Origin: Roseihalotalea indica
Lineage (GTDB): Bacteria; Bacteroidota; Bacteroidia; Cytophagales; Cyclobacteriaceae
Direction of reading: 5' to 3'
Assembly (NCBI RefSeq): GCF_022458895.1
Contig: NZ_JAINFL010000003.1
Span: forward strand, 372,001-436,000
Length of the DNA stretch: 64,000 nucleotides
Shown: one piece after another, positions 8,094-17,071 of the stretch
How the letters are laid out: every line of letters starts with the position of its first letter
Numbering within the stretch: position 1 is the stretch's first letter
Program-made: the position numbers and the translations under genes
The notes under the pieces: model-generated
Told to the model about the DNA's origin: nothing
Seen by the model: only the letters and a program-made list of their open reading frames with translations
Database searches by the model: none

Positions 8094-8166
8094 GCACTGC
8101 TCGACCTGGTTCATACTTTGCTAAAGCGAAAGACGTAATGCATAATGGGTTTATCAGTGTCATCGG

Positions 8167-8224
8167 AGGTGGTCAGCAGAAGGCCGTGTAGAGGGGAAAC
8201 CCTGTCGCCTGCCGACCACCTTTT
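8167..8224 (+). terminator. compound hairpin with GNRA-capped inner stem (terminator or leader RNA)
   Basis: AGGTGGTC (8167-8174) pairs with GACCACCT (8214-8221). After one A-C mismatch GCAG (8176-8179) pairs with CTGC (8209-8212). Inside, AGGG-GAAA-CCCT at 8192-8203 forms a tetraloop hairpin. A short T-tract (8221-8224) follows. It sits 74 bases after the kinase stop and 87 before cysH. It could end kinase transcription. The tetraloop hairpin is more elaborate than a terminator needs, so a cis-regulatory RNA for cysH is possible. Confidence 0.4.
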
Positions 8225-8310
8225 GCCAGTAAATCATAAGATTACCTGGCTATTAGTAATACACCTATCTTTTTTGTTAACTTTAACGCTTGTTTATTCG
8301 TAAGCTCCGT

Positions 8311-8970
8311 ATGACTTTTGAAGAAATAGAAACCCGCATCCGAGCCTACCAGCAAGAAGGAAAAACGCTATTCACCAGTTCTTCTTTTCAGTCGCATAGC
8401 TTAGTACTTCTGCACATGCTCTCCCGCATTGATCGTAGCATTCCGGTGTACTTCCTGAACACAGGATACCACTTTCCGGAAACTGTTGCCTTTGTGGATG
8501 AAATTACCGAGCGGTTAGGCTTAAACACCATTCGGCTTAACCCGATCTTACCCAAGCACCAACAGCGCGATGCCGAAGGCAACCTGCTCTTTACCTCCGA
8601 CCCTGATTACTGTTGCTTTTTAAATAAAACCCAGCCCATGGAAGCGGTGCTGCGGGAGTACGATGTTTGGATCAATGGTGTGCGGGCAGACCAGAGCCTG
8701 GTGCGTAAAGCCATGAAAGTTGAACAGCCGGCACCACATGGCACACTACGGTTTCACCCTATGCTCGATTGGTCGATCCGGGAAGTTTTTGCATACCTTC
8801 GCGAATATGACTTACCTCGCCACCCTCTGGATGCCAAAGGCTACGCCAGCATTGGCTGCGAACCCTGTACCAAAAAACCGGACCCCGACATGCAAGAGCG
8901 GGAAGCCCGCTGGTACGGCATGAATAAAGTAGAGTGTGGATTAAATACCGACCTGGCAAAATCTTCTTAG
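8311..8970 (+). CDS. cysH: phosphoadenylyl/adenylyl-sulfate reductase
   Basis: About 219 residues from the ATG at 8311 (a TTG at 8290 is less likely). The enzyme reduces APS or PAPS to sulfite in sulfate assimilation. Visible motifs are TSSSFQSHSLVLLHMLS in the nucleotide-binding loop, NTGYHFPET, the two cysteine pairs CC (DYCCFLNK) and CxxC (GCEPC) that bind a 4Fe-4S cluster, and the catalytic ECGLN near the C-terminus. The four cluster cysteines indicate the APS-using type. The stop codon is one base before the next ATG, so it is co-transcribed with a sugar epimerase. No other sulfate-assimilation gene is in the window. Confidence 0.9.
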   Translation: MTFEEIETRIRAYQQEGKTLFTSSSFQSHSLVLLHMLSRIDRSIPVYFLNTGYHFPETVAFVDEITERLGLNTIRLNPILPKHQQRDAEGNLLFTSDPDYCCFLNKTQPMEAVLREYDVWINGVRADQSLVRKAMKVEQPAPHGTLRFHPMLDWSIREVFAYLREYDLPRHPLDAKGYASIGCEPCTKKPDPDMQEREARWYGMNKVECGLNTDLAKSS

Positions 8971-8971
8971 T

Positions 8972-9904
8972 ATGACAGTTTTAGTAACCGGAGGTGCAGG
9001 CTATGTCGGCACCCAATTGGTCGCGCAGTTAGCGCTTGACCCCACTGTGTCACGCATTTTAATTTATGACAACTTATCGCGTGACAATTACAATATGTTT
9101 ATGGGGCACCCGCTCAATGGGCGGGCTGCCAATGAATCCTTAAAAGTAGAGTTTATTCACGGCGAGTTGCTTAACACCCGCAAGCTGCGCTCAGCCGTTC
9201 AGGAAGCTGATATAGTGTATCATTTGGCAGCAAAGGTATTAACCCCGTTTGCTACTACCGATGGACACGCTTATGAGCAGACCAACCACTGGGGCACCGC
9301 AGAGCTGGTGTATGCCATTGAAGAAACACCAAAGGTACAAAAGCTGGTGTACGTTAGCAGTACCTCGGTATACGGCTCAGCCGATGTGACCGAAGATGCC
9401 GTTCCGAACCCGCAGACTATTTACGGTATATCAAAGTTGCGGGGTGAAGAGCATGTGCGGCGTTTGTTTCCCAAGATTCCGACCTACATTGTGCGCTGTG
9501 GTAATGTGTATGGCTACAACAAAAGCCTTCGCTTTGATGCCGTGATCAACCGGTTTATGTTTGAAGCGAACTTCAAGCGGCGCATCTCTATTCACGGAGA
9601 CGGGAAGCAGCGACGGGCGTTTATTAGCATACAACACGTAGGAGAGGTGCTTTCGCAGTTACTGCATACGGATATGCCTTCTGATACCTATAACCTGGTA
9701 GATAAAAACTTTCAGGTTCTGGACATCGTCGATGTGGTGAAAGCTATTTATTTCGACCTGGAGTTCATCTTTGTGAACAGACATTTGGGTCTACGCGAAC
9801 TGTCGGTAGATACGGATCTGAAGTTGTTCAAATACATTCCGAGGTGGGAGGAGCGTACTTTGCTGGATGAGATGGAAGAATTCAGAACCCGATTTGCGTT
9901 TTAG
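8972..9904 (+). CDS. NAD-dependent epimerase/dehydratase
   Basis: A 310-residue extended SDR. TVLVTGGAGYVGTQL is the NAD-binding motif; the active site has VYVSSTSVYGS and YGISK (intact YxxxK). Mid-region motifs IVRCGNVYG and RRAFISIQHVGEVLSQLL are typical of sugar-nucleotide epimerases. It starts one base after cysH. A link between sulfite production and a sugar nucleotide, as in sulfoquinovose synthesis, is conceivable, but the protein is much shorter than SQD1 and I see no diagnostic motif. The 14-bp terminator hairpin follows directly. Confidence 0.85.
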   Translation: MTVLVTGGAGYVGTQLVAQLALDPTVSRILIYDNLSRDNYNMFMGHPLNGRAANESLKVEFIHGELLNTRKLRSAVQEADIVYHLAAKVLTPFATTDGHAYEQTNHWGTAELVYAIEETPKVQKLVYVSSTSVYGSADVTEDAVPNPQTIYGISKLRGEEHVRRLFPKIPTYIVRCGNVYGYNKSLRFDAVINRFMFEANFKRRISIHGDGKQRRAFISIQHVGEVLSQLLHTDMPSDTYNLVDKNFQVLDIVDVVKAIYFDLEFIFVNRHLGLRELSVDTDLKLFKYIPRWEERTLLDEMEEFRTRFAF

Positions 9905-9910
9905 GGCAAT

Positions 9911-9941
9911 AAAAAAGGAGAGCCACCGGCTCTCCTTTTTT
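9911..9941. terminator. bidirectional intrinsic terminator
   Basis: GGAGAGCC (9917-9924) pairs with GGCTCTCC (9928-9935) around ACC. The stem is extended by six A-T pairs, so both strands end in a T-tract. It lies between the convergent epimerase and bacilliredoxin genes and can serve both. Confidence 0.9.
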
Positions 9942-9966
9942 ATTTTTCTGCCAGAAAGCCAAGCTA

Positions 9967-10383
9967 CTAGCAAAATTCGTCAAATACGTCTAGTAAATGT
10001 TCGGCAATCATCTCAGCCGGACGGCCTTCAATATGATGGCGCTCTACAAAATGAACCAGTTCACCATCTTTAAACAACGCAATAGAAGGTGAAGAAGGAG
10101 GATACGGTAGCGTGTACTCTCGGGCTTTGGCTACGGCATCCTGGTCTACACCGGCAAACACGGTTGTCAGGTGATCAGGCTTTTTCTCGCTGTTGTTTAA
10201 GGCTAATTTCACTCCAGGGCGGGCCGCTCCGGCAGCACAACCGCATACTGAGTTGATTACCATCAGGGTTGTGCCTTTATGATTTTCCAGATGATCGGTC
10301 ACTTCCTCAGCCTTGGTTAATTCAGTGAATCCGGCGGAGGTTAAGTCGGTGCGCATAGGCGCTACTAATTCTTCGGGATACAT
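9967..10383 (-). CDS. bacilliredoxin, BrxA/BrxB (YphP/YqiW) family
   Basis: A 138-residue thioredoxin-fold protein. The CGC redox site is in VINSVCGCAAGAARPG (C47-G-C49), the hallmark of BrxA/BrxB, which remove bacillithiol from S-bacillithiolated proteins. The N-terminus MYPEELVAPMRTDLTSAGF and the C-terminal IEGRPAEMIAEHL also match. Bacillithiol use by Bacteroidota makes the role plausible. It lies downstream of the suf operon on the same strand across a 132-bp gap, compatible with a shared redox/Fe-S stress theme but not proof of co-transcription. Confidence 0.9.
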   Translation of the reverse strand: MYPEELVAPMRTDLTSAGFTELTKAEEVTDHLENHKGTTLMVINSVCGCAAGAARPGVKLALNNSEKKPDHLTTVFAGVDQDAVAKAREYTLPYPPSSPSIALFKDGELVHFVERHHIEGRPAEMIAEHLLDVFDEFC

Positions 10384-10515
10384 ATCTATTTATTTATTCT
10401 GTTTAATAATTTAATAATAGGTTCTCAGGTAAGTCTTGGGTTTCAAGTTTTTGTCTTTGCGTCAATATGAGTGTTGACAAACCTGAAAACTGAACTAATA
10501 GTCTTTCACTATTTT

Positions 10516-10845
10516 TTATAAGAATCCTAGCTCTAATTTTGCTTCTTCAGACATCATGTCTTGTGTGTAAGGAGGATCAAAGGTTAATTCAATATTTACT
10601 TCATTGACTCCTTCGATGGCTTTTATTTTTCCTTCAACTTCAGCAGGAATAGCCTCAGCCGACGGACACGCCGGAGAGGTTAATGTCATTAAGATATATA
10701 CATTATTTACCGGGTATACACTAATCTCGTAGATCAGGCCCAGTTCGTAAACATCTACAGGTATTTCAGGATCATATACGGTTTTTATTGCCGCAACAAT
10801 TTTTTCTCGTAAATCCTGGGTATTGGTAGTCGCTGTCTCGCTCAT
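10516..10845 (-). CDS. sufT: SufT / MIP18 (DUF59) Fe-S assembly factor
   Basis: A 109-residue protein of the MIP18/DUF59 family. Key motif DPEIPVDVYELGLIYEI and the cysteine loop MTLTSPACPSAEAIP are present, followed by EVNIELTFDPPYTQDMMSEEAK. These proteins help mature Fe-S proteins. It is the last gene of the suf operon, eight bases after sufE, the usual Bacteroidota position. The following 130 bp hold no clear terminator. Confidence 0.9.
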   Translation of the reverse strand: MSETATTNTQDLREKIVAAIKTVYDPEIPVDVYELGLIYEISVYPVNNVYILMTLTSPACPSAEAIPAEVEGKIKAIEGVNEVNIELTFDPPYTQDMMSEEAKLELGFL

Positions 10846-10853
10846 CTTATCGT

Positions 10854-11306
10854 TTATTTTTGATCTGATTTGGCCATCGTTTGTCGCTCCTTGTTTACCA
10901 AAGCAAACAATTTCATCTGCTTAATCATGGCGGCAAATCCGTTGGAGCGTTGGGTACCGATAAATCGGTTCATGCCAATTTTATCAATAAAATACAGTTC
11001 CGCATCCACGATGTCGTCGGGAGTCTGATTATCAAAGACCCGCACCAGTAGGCTTACCAGCCCTTTGGTAATGGCCGAATTGCTATCCGCTGAGAAGTGC
11101 ATACGGTTTTCTTCCATTGAGGGTACCAGCCATACTTTAGATTGGCATCCTTTAACCGTATTTTCTTCCGTATGATATTTCTCGTCCAGCGGATTGAGTT
11201 TCTCTCCCAACTCTATAATGTAAAAGTTGGTCATTTCCGGATCTCCATCCAGCAAGGCAAACTCCTCAATAATCTCGTCTTGTTTCTCTTGGATAGATCG
11301 GGGCAT
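10854..11306 (-). CDS. sufE: cysteine desulfuration protein SufE
   Basis: A 150-residue SufE that takes the persulfide sulfur from SufS. The acceptor cysteine is C54 in TVKGCQSKVWLVP. The N-terminal helix SIQEKQDEIIEEFALLDG and the YFIDKIGMNRFIGTQRSNGF segment (interface for the desulfurase) are typical. It starts three bases after the sufS stop, so the two partner proteins are made from the same message. Confidence 0.94.
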   Translation of the reverse strand: MPRSIQEKQDEIIEEFALLDGDPEMTNFYIIELGEKLNPLDEKYHTEENTVKGCQSKVWLVPSMEENRMHFSADSNSAITKGLVSLLVRVFDNQTPDDIVDAELYFIDKIGMNRFIGTQRSNGFAAMIKQMKLFALVNKERQTMAKSDQK

Positions 11307-11309
11307 ATA

Positions 11310-12566
11310 TTATTTTTTTAACATACTAACTATACGGGTTAATCCTTCCGTAAGTTGGTCAATATCCTCTTTCGTATTATAGATAGCAAACGAGGCTCGT
11401 ACTGTTCCTTCTATACCAAAGCGATTCATTAATGGTTCGGTGCAGTGGTGGCCGGTTCGTACAGCAATGCCTCGGGCATCCAGCATCTGTCCAATGTCAA
11501 AATGGAAGATGTCATCAAAAACGAAAGAAACGACATTCATTTTATGCCTGGCCGTTCCGATAATACGCAGACCGGGCACATTGGATAACTGCTCGTGGGC
11601 GTACGTGATTAGTTCGGCTTCATGAGCTCGCATGGCGGCTTTTCCCAGATTGTTGATATAGTCAATAGCTGTTCGCAAAGCTACTACATCAGCAATATTG
11701 GGAGTGCCTGCTTCGAACTTATAGGGAATATCGTTATAGGTGGTTTTTTCAAAGCTCACGCTACGGATCATCTCACCACCGCCCTGGTAGGGGGGCATTT
11801 TTTCCAGATGTCGGCGTTTACCATACAATGCGCCCACTCCCGTAGGACCAAACATTTTATGCCCGGAGAAAGCATAGAAATCACAGTTTAGTGCCTGCAC
11901 GTCAATATCCAGGTAAGCTGTAGACTGGGCACCATCCAGCAGCACGCAGGCACCATGCTCGTGTGCCAAATCAATAATCTCCTCTACCGGATTAATGGTT
12001 CCTAATGAATTAGAAACATATACTACACTGACCAGCTTGGTTTTGGCTGATAAGAGCTTCTTATATTCGTCTAACAAAAGCTCACCTTGTCCATTTACCG
12101 GAATGATTTTCAGGTGGGCTCCCTTCTCTTCGCAGAGCATTTGCCAGGGCACAATGTTAGAATGATGCTCCATGGCTGAGATAATAATCTCATCATCTTT
12201 CTGCACATTCATTCGCCCAAAGGTTGATGCCACCAGATTAATACTGTCGGTAGTGCCTTTCGTAAAAACAATCTCTTCTGGCTCAGCCGAGTTGATGAAC
12301 TGATGGATCGCCATGCGAGTTTCTTCAAAGGCTGCCGTAGCCCGTTCAGCCAGGGTGTGGATGCCCCGATGAATATTGGCATTATCATGTTGATAATAAT
12401 GCGCTAAGGCATCAATCACTGACTGAGGCTTTTGGGTTGTTGCGGCATTATCAAGATAAATTAGCGGACGACCATTTACCTCCTGGTGAAGAATGGGAAA
12501 ATCCTGACGTATTTGAGAGATATCTAAACTGGCTGGTGTTGCTAGCGTATTTTCATTGGTATTCAT
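11310..12566 (-). CDS. sufS: cysteine desulfurase SufS
   Basis: A 418-residue PLP enzyme of the class V aminotransferase fold that releases sulfur from cysteine as persulfide. The PLP lysine is K237 in FSGHKMFGPTGVGALYG, and the persulfide cysteine is C375 in RTGHHCTEPLM, in the short loop typical of group II (SufS) desulfurases that need SufE. Other motifs are YLDNAATTQKP, TDSINLV, EHHSNIVPWQ and LLDGAQS. It lies between sufD (10-base gap) and sufE (3-base gap). Confidence 0.95.
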   Translation of the reverse strand: MNTNENTLATPASLDISQIRQDFPILHQEVNGRPLIYLDNAATTQKPQSVIDALAHYYQHDNANIHRGIHTLAERATAAFEETRMAIHQFINSAEPEEIVFTKGTTDSINLVASTFGRMNVQKDDEIIISAMEHHSNIVPWQMLCEEKGAHLKIIPVNGQGELLLDEYKKLLSAKTKLVSVVYVSNSLGTINPVEEIIDLAHEHGACVLLDGAQSTAYLDIDVQALNCDFYAFSGHKMFGPTGVGALYGKRRHLEKMPPYQGGGEMIRSVSFEKTTYNDIPYKFEAGTPNIADVVALRTAIDYINNLGKAAMRAHEAELITYAHEQLSNVPGLRIIGTARHKMNVVSFVFDDIFHFDIGQMLDARGIAVRTGHHCTEPLMNRFGIEGTVRASFAIYNTKEDIDQLTEGLTRIVSMLKK

Positions 12567-12576
12567 ACCAAATTGG

Positions 12577-13902
12577 TTAAAAGTTGGTGTTCAAGCGCTC
12601 ATCGATAACTTCCTCTATCTGTTTACGGATAAAGTCCAGCTCGATGTTGTCCAGAACATCTCCGGCAAAAGCCCGGAGCAGAATGGCCGTAGCCTGTTCT
12701 TTGCTAACTCCACGGGTACGCAGATAAAAAAGCTGCTCTTCGTCAATCTGACCGGTGGTGGCTCCATGCGAGCATTTTACATCATCGGCCCAGATTTCTA
12801 GCTGAGGCTTGGTATCAATAGAAGCCTCGTTGGTCAGCAAAATATTAGAATTAGACTGGAAAGCGTTCGTTTTCTGAGCATCCTGCCGAACGTAGATCTT
12901 TCCGTTGAACACACCTTTTGATTGATCATCCATAATACCCTTATACAGCTCATTGCTGAAAGAGTTAGGTTTACGGTGGTCTACTGCGGTATGGTTATCG
13001 ACATGGGTTTTTCCGTTAAGCATGTACAGCCCATACATGTGGGTCTCGCAGTTTTCATCATCCAGTGTGATGTTTAGGTTATTTCGGAGCATGGCCCCCT
13101 GCAATGAAACAGTTATACCGGTAAAACGGCTATCGCGAGCTTGATGCACTTCAGTAGTTCCCGTGTGATACGCTTTAACGCTTTCGGGTTGTAGCTTGGT
13201 ATAATACACTGATGCATTAGGGGCTACCCATATTTCACTGACTACGTTTTGATAGCTGGCTTCTGCGCCGATCGTATGAAAAGATTCAGTGACTGAAAAC
13301 TTACTTCCGGCCTCGGCAATGTATAGGTTCCGAGGCGTTGCTACTGTTGCACCCTGCGATGTGTCACTGATAAAGTACGTTAGAATAGGAGCCTTAATCG
13401 CTTTGTTTTTAGGAACGTGGATGAAAAGTCCTTCCTGAGCTAATGCCGTATTCAAAGCGACGAAAGAATCCGCTTGGATAGCTGGCTGATTGGCAAAGTA
13501 TTGCTCAATCAGATCACCATGTTCCCGATATGCTTGCGAGAGGGGCTTTATTATGATCTCATCCGAAGTGCTAATAATATTAGAAAGCGACTCCTGGAAC
13601 TGCCCGTTTACGAAAACAAGTCGATTGGCTTCAATATCGCTGGGAGTTACCGACTGAATCAGCTCACTAACCAAAGCCTCGTTAACGGGGTTATCAGCTA
13701 ATGTATCAGTCTGGAATTCCCGTTCTAATGCCCGGGTAATGGGAGTATACCGATATTCTTCGTTCTTCTTGGCAGGAAACCCTAGTTTCTCAAAATCAGC
13801 AAAGGCCGCTCTTCGGCGCTGATGCCATCCTGTATCTCCATGTCCGTTAATGGACTTCTCTATAGTATTGAATTTTGTGCTAAAAGCTTCTTGTAAACTC
13901 AT
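12577..13902 (-). CDS. sufD: Fe-S scaffold subunit SufD
   Basis: A 441-residue SufBD-family protein, partner of SufB in the SufBC2D scaffold. The C-terminal beta-helix core is clear: KTHVDNHTAVDHRKPNSFSNELYKG, GVFNGKIYVRQDAQKTNAFQSN, NILLTNEASIDTKPQLEIWADDVKCSHGATTG. The histidine in CSHGATTG is conserved across SufB/SufD. The N-terminal helical part (WHQRRRAAFADFEKLGFP) is SufD-like. It lies 106 bp downstream of sufC on the same strand, and the intervening bases contain no gene. Confidence 0.94.
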   Translation of the reverse strand: MSLQEAFSTKFNTIEKSINGHGDTGWHQRRRAAFADFEKLGFPAKKNEEYRYTPITRALEREFQTDTLADNPVNEALVSELIQSVTPSDIEANRLVFVNGQFQESLSNIISTSDEIIIKPLSQAYREHGDLIEQYFANQPAIQADSFVALNTALAQEGLFIHVPKNKAIKAPILTYFISDTSQGATVATPRNLYIAEAGSKFSVTESFHTIGAEASYQNVVSEIWVAPNASVYYTKLQPESVKAYHTGTTEVHQARDSRFTGITVSLQGAMLRNNLNITLDDENCETHMYGLYMLNGKTHVDNHTAVDHRKPNSFSNELYKGIMDDQSKGVFNGKIYVRQDAQKTNAFQSNSNILLTNEASIDTKPQLEIWADDVKCSHGATTGQIDEEQLFYLRTRGVSKEQATAILLRAFAGDVLDNIELDFIRKQIEEVIDERLNTNF

Positions 13903-14008
13903 ATAAGTTATAAAGATCTGAGTTTGATATACCTATCAGCATGTATTAGACAACGAGTGTTGTACATAATAACTGCGGTGGTAAAAAATATTGACTGACT
14001 GATGCAGC

Positions 14009-14767
14009 TTATGCTGTTGCCTCTGCTGTATCCTTAATCCAGTCGTACCCTTTTTCTTCCAGCTCTAATGCTAGCTCTTTGGTTCCTGATTTCACAATGC
14101 GGCCATTATATAGCACATGCACGAAGTCAGGGATGATGTAATCCAAGAGGCGCTGGTAGTGAGTGACTACGATAGTAGCATTATCTTCACTGCGAAGCGC
14201 GTTTACACCATTGGCCACAATGCGCAGGGCATCAATATCAAGCCCGGAATCTGTTTCGTCTAATATAGACAGAGTGGGTTCCAGCATAGCCATTTGGAAA
14301 ACCTCATTTCGCTTTTTCTCACCACCAGAAAAACCCTCATTCAGTGCGCGACTTAATAAAGACTGGTCAATCTCTACCAGCTTCATTTTCTCTTTCATCA
14401 TTTTTAAGAATGAAACCGCATCCAAAGGATCTTGCCCTTTGTGCTGACGGATTTGGTTTACCGCTGTTTTCAAAAAGTTAGTGGTACTAACTCCCGGAAT
14501 TTCTACCGGGTATTGAAATGCCAGAAATATCCCTTCGCGAGCCCGGTCTTCCGGTTCCATATCCAGTAGGTCTTGCCCTAAGTATTCTACTGAGCCGCCG
14601 GTAACTTCAAATTCTTCCCGGCCAGCCAGTACCGAAGCTAACGTGCTTTTCCCGGAACCATTGGGTCCCATAATGGCATGAATCTCGCCAGCTTTCACTT
14701 CCAGATTAATCCCTTTCAGAATCTCTTTCTCTTCTACGCGAGCGTGTAAATCAGTTATTTTTAACAT
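14009..14767 (-). CDS. sufC: Fe-S assembly ATPase SufC
   Basis: A 252-residue ABC-type ATPase. Walker A is GPNGSGKST, Q-loop AFQYPVEIPGVS, signature FSGGEKKRNE, and the Walker B region reads SILDETDSGLDIDAL with the SufC-specific ETDSGLD. The switch histidine is VVTHYQRLL. It drives conformational change of the SufBD scaffold rather than transport. It is placed between sufB and sufD as in most Bacteroidota. Length is normal. Confidence 0.96.
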   Translation of the reverse strand: MLKITDLHARVEEKEILKGINLEVKAGEIHAIMGPNGSGKSTLASVLAGREEFEVTGGSVEYLGQDLLDMEPEDRAREGIFLAFQYPVEIPGVSTTNFLKTAVNQIRQHKGQDPLDAVSFLKMMKEKMKLVEIDQSLLSRALNEGFSGGEKKRNEVFQMAMLEPTLSILDETDSGLDIDALRIVANGVNALRSEDNATIVVTHYQRLLDYIIPDFVHVLYNGRIVKSGTKELALELEEKGYDWIKDTAEATA

Positions 14768-14840
14768 AAGGTAGGTATTATAGCAACAAAATCAGAAGCG
14801 CAGTACCTCTGATTTCGTGACATTTAACATATTTTATCAG

Positions 14841-16286
14841 TTATCCTACGCTGCCTTCCAGCGTTAGGGCCAATAGCTTTTGAGCTTCTACGGCAAATTC
14901 CATCGGAAGTTGGTTCAGCACCTCTTTGCAGTAGCCATTCACAATCAATGCTATGGCATCTTCTTCGCCAATCCCTCGCTGCAAACAGTAGAAAATCTGG
15001 TCTTCACCAATTTTAGAAGTAGTAGCTTCATGCTCAATTTGCGCCGAACTATTATCCGATTCTATATAAGGAAAGGTATGCGCACCACAGCGGTCACCCA
15101 TCAGCAGGGAGTCACACTGAGAAAAATTGCGTGCTTTATCGGCACGCTTCATTACTTTCACCAATCCACGGTAGCTGTTCTGGCTAAATCCGGCTGATAC
15201 ACCTTTAGACACGATGCGGCTGCGGGTATTTTTACCAATATGAATCATTTTGGTGCCTGTATCTGCTTGCTGCCGGTTATTGGTGACCGCTACAGAATAA
15301 AACTCACCAATAGAATGATCCCCCTTTAAGATGCAGCTTGGATATTTCCAGGTGACTGCAGAACCAGTTTCTACCTGAGTCCAGGATATTTTTGCATGGT
15401 CTCCGGCGCAAATTCCTCTTTTGGTTACAAAGTTATAAATGCCGCCCTTTCCATTCTTATCACCAGGATACCAGTTTTGAACGGTAGAGTATTTGATTTC
15501 AGCATCTTTAGCAGCATATAACTCTACTACTGCCGCGTGCAACTGGTTTTCGTCGCGCATCGGAGCGGTACAACCTTCAAGATAGCTCACATATGAGCCC
15601 TCTTCAGCTACAATCAGAGTGCGTTCAAACTGCCCGGAGTTTGCCGCATTAATGCGGAAGTAGGTGGACAGTTCCATAGGGCAGCGAACACCTTTTGGAA
15701 TATAGCAGAATGAGCCATCACTGAATACTGCGGAATTAAGCGCGGCGTAGTAGTTGTCGTTAGCAGGAACTACAGACCCCATGTATTTGCGTACCAATTC
15801 GGGGTGCTCCCGCACTGCTTCGCTAAATGAGCAGAATATAATTCCCAGCTTTCCTAATTTTTCTTTAAAAGTAGTAGCCACTGATACGCTATCAAAGACC
15901 GCATCCACTGCTACACCCGTTAAGCGCTTTTGCTCTTCCAGCGAAATACCAAGCCTTTTGAAGGTATCCAGTAGCTCTGGATCAACTTCATTTAAGTTTT
16001 TAGGGCGGGTTTTTTGCTTAGGAGCAGCATAATATATAATGTCTTGATAGTTTATATCAGGAAAAGAAACATTATGCCAATGAGGTTCTTTCATGGTCAG
16101 CCAATGGCGATAAGCCTTCAAGCGCCATTCCAACAACCATTCAGGCTCTTCTTTTTTTCCTGAAATAAAGCGAACCGTATCTTCATTCAATCCCTTCGGA
16201 GCCGATTCCTGCTCTATGTTCGACTCAAAACCATATTTGTAGTCTGATTGAGTGAACTCCTCCAGAATTTGATTATCCTTACTCAT
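14841..16286 (-). CDS. sufB: Fe-S scaffold subunit SufB
   Basis: 481 residues from the ATG at 16286. A GTG 13 codons upstream is in frame, but the preceding peptide looks non-coding. SufB carries the nascent Fe-S cluster. Motifs: [81 protein letters not shown] and [18 protein letters not shown] after QC. The cluster cysteine region and the RGI(G/C)EEDAI tail are intact. It is the first gene of the suf operon, probably transcribed from the gap before it and perhaps also by read-through from the Lrp gene upstream. Confidence 0.95.
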   Translation of the reverse strand: MSKDNQILEEFTQSDYKYGFESNIEQESAPKGLNEDTVRFISGKKEEPEWLLEWRLKAYRHWLTMKEPHWHNVSFPDINYQDIIYYAAPKQKTRPKNLNEVDPELLDTFKRLGISLEEQKRLTGVAVDAVFDSVSVATTFKEKLGKLGIIFCSFSEAVREHPELVRKYMGSVVPANDNYYAALNSAVFSDGSFCYIPKGVRCPMELSTYFRINAANSGQFERTLIVAEEGSYVSYLEGCTAPMRDENQLHAAVVELYAAKDAEIKYSTVQNWYPGDKNGKGGIYNFVTKRGICAGDHAKISWTQVETGSAVTWKYPSCILKGDHSIGEFYSVAVTNNRQQADTGTKMIHIGKNTRSRIVSKGVSAGFSQNSYRGLVKVMKRADKARNFSQCDSLLMGDRCGAHTFPYIESDNSSAQIEHEATTSKIGEDQIFYCLQRGIGEEDAIALIVNGYCKEVLNQLPMEFAVEAQKLLALTLEGSVG

Positions 16287-16419
16287 AGCGGAAGTTAATT
16301 TATTTTCGTAAAAATAACATGCCACCGGAAGAATCGTTCCGAGAAACTGACGATAATTTGGTAGAATTTACGGCATGTCTATATCCCTTATTTAGAACGA
16401 GTTTAAACAAGGGTAGTTA

Positions 16420-16427
16420 CAAATCTA
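16420..16427 (-). promoter_or_regulatory. possible suf operon -7 element
   Basis: Read on the minus strand the octamer is TAGATTTG, an exact TAnnTTTG Bacteroidota -7 box, 134 bases before the sufB ATG. No good TTTG -33 box is visible about 20 bases upstream, so the call is tentative. Confidence 0.3.
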
Positions 16428-16442
16428 CTATAAAAAATGGAT

Positions 16443-16910
16443 TTATTCGCCCAGTTGAATATGGCGATTTAAACTTTCTTCTAAAGAGATGAGCGTTTCG
16501 GTGCGTACAATCCCGTCAATTCGCTGGATTTTGTCGTGGAGTACTTCTCTCAAGTGCTTGGTATCCCGGCAATGAATTTTAGTGAAAATGCTGTAGTTAC
16601 CAGTGGTGTAGTGTATTTTTACGACTTCAGGGACTTTCTTTAATTCTTCTACTACACTGTTATAAAGAGAACTCTTTTCCAGATAAATACCCAAAAATGC
16701 AGTGATATCGTAGCCAAGCTTGGAATAGTCCATGTTTAGGGTAGTGCCTTGCACAATACCCATTTCCTCCATTTTACGCATGCGAACATGCACTGTACCC
16801 CCCGAAACGTAGACTTTTTTTGCTATCTCGGTATAGGGAATTTTAGCATCTTCGGACAGTAAAGCGAGAATTTTAAGATCGATGTTATCAATTTCTAAAT
16901 TTTTGCTCAT
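16443..16910 (-). CDS. Lrp/AsnC family transcriptional regulator
   Basis: A 155-residue feast/famine regulator. The N-terminal HTH is NLEIDNIDLKILALLSEDAK followed by PYTEIAKKVYVSGGTVHVRMRKMEEMGI. The C-terminal RAM domain (DITAFLGIYLEKSSLYNSVVEEL; HYTTGNYSIFTKIHCRDTKHL) binds amino acids and forms oligomers. It is on the same strand as suf, immediately upstream (156-bp gap). This could be a functional link or only conserved proximity. A palindromic AT-rich inverted repeat at 17014-17040 upstream of the gene could be an autoregulatory site. Confidence 0.92.
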   Translation of the reverse strand: MSKNLEIDNIDLKILALLSEDAKIPYTEIAKKVYVSGGTVHVRMRKMEEMGIVQGTTLNMDYSKLGYDITAFLGIYLEKSSLYNSVVEELKKVPEVVKIHYTTGNYSIFTKIHCRDTKHLREVLHDKIQRIDGIVRTETLISLEESLNRHIQLGE

Positions 16911-17013
16911 TTTGGTGCTGCAAATTGGGTTTAATCTAATAATTTCGGCGTTAAATTACGATAGATATAAATTTTTAGCAAATTTATTAAATATTTTTTA
17001 AGTTAATAGAGAA

Positions 17014-17040
17014 CTTATTAATTTAGCATTCGTTAATAAG
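17014..17040. promoter_or_regulatory. 8-bp inverted repeat, possible operator
   Basis: CTTATTAA (17014-17021) and TTAATAAG (17033-17040) are exact reverse complements with an 11-bp spacer. The centre-to-centre distance of 19 bp is about two helical turns. It lies between the Lrp-family gene and the tRNA-like gene, transcribed away from each other, so it could serve Lrp-family autoregulation or the RNA promoter. Confidence 0.35.
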
Positions 17041-17071
17041 ATAAATAATCAAGCTGTTCAAGCTTTTACAC

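Noticed and set aside
8167..8224. SAM-II, TPP or cobalamin riboswitch upstream of cysH
   Set aside because: None of the conserved core motifs of these classes could be found; only generic stems are visible.
8972..9904. UDP-sulfoquinovose synthase (SQD1)
   Set aside because: Protein is about 310 residues, shorter than SQD1, and no specific motif was seen; kept as generic epimerase with a speculative context note.
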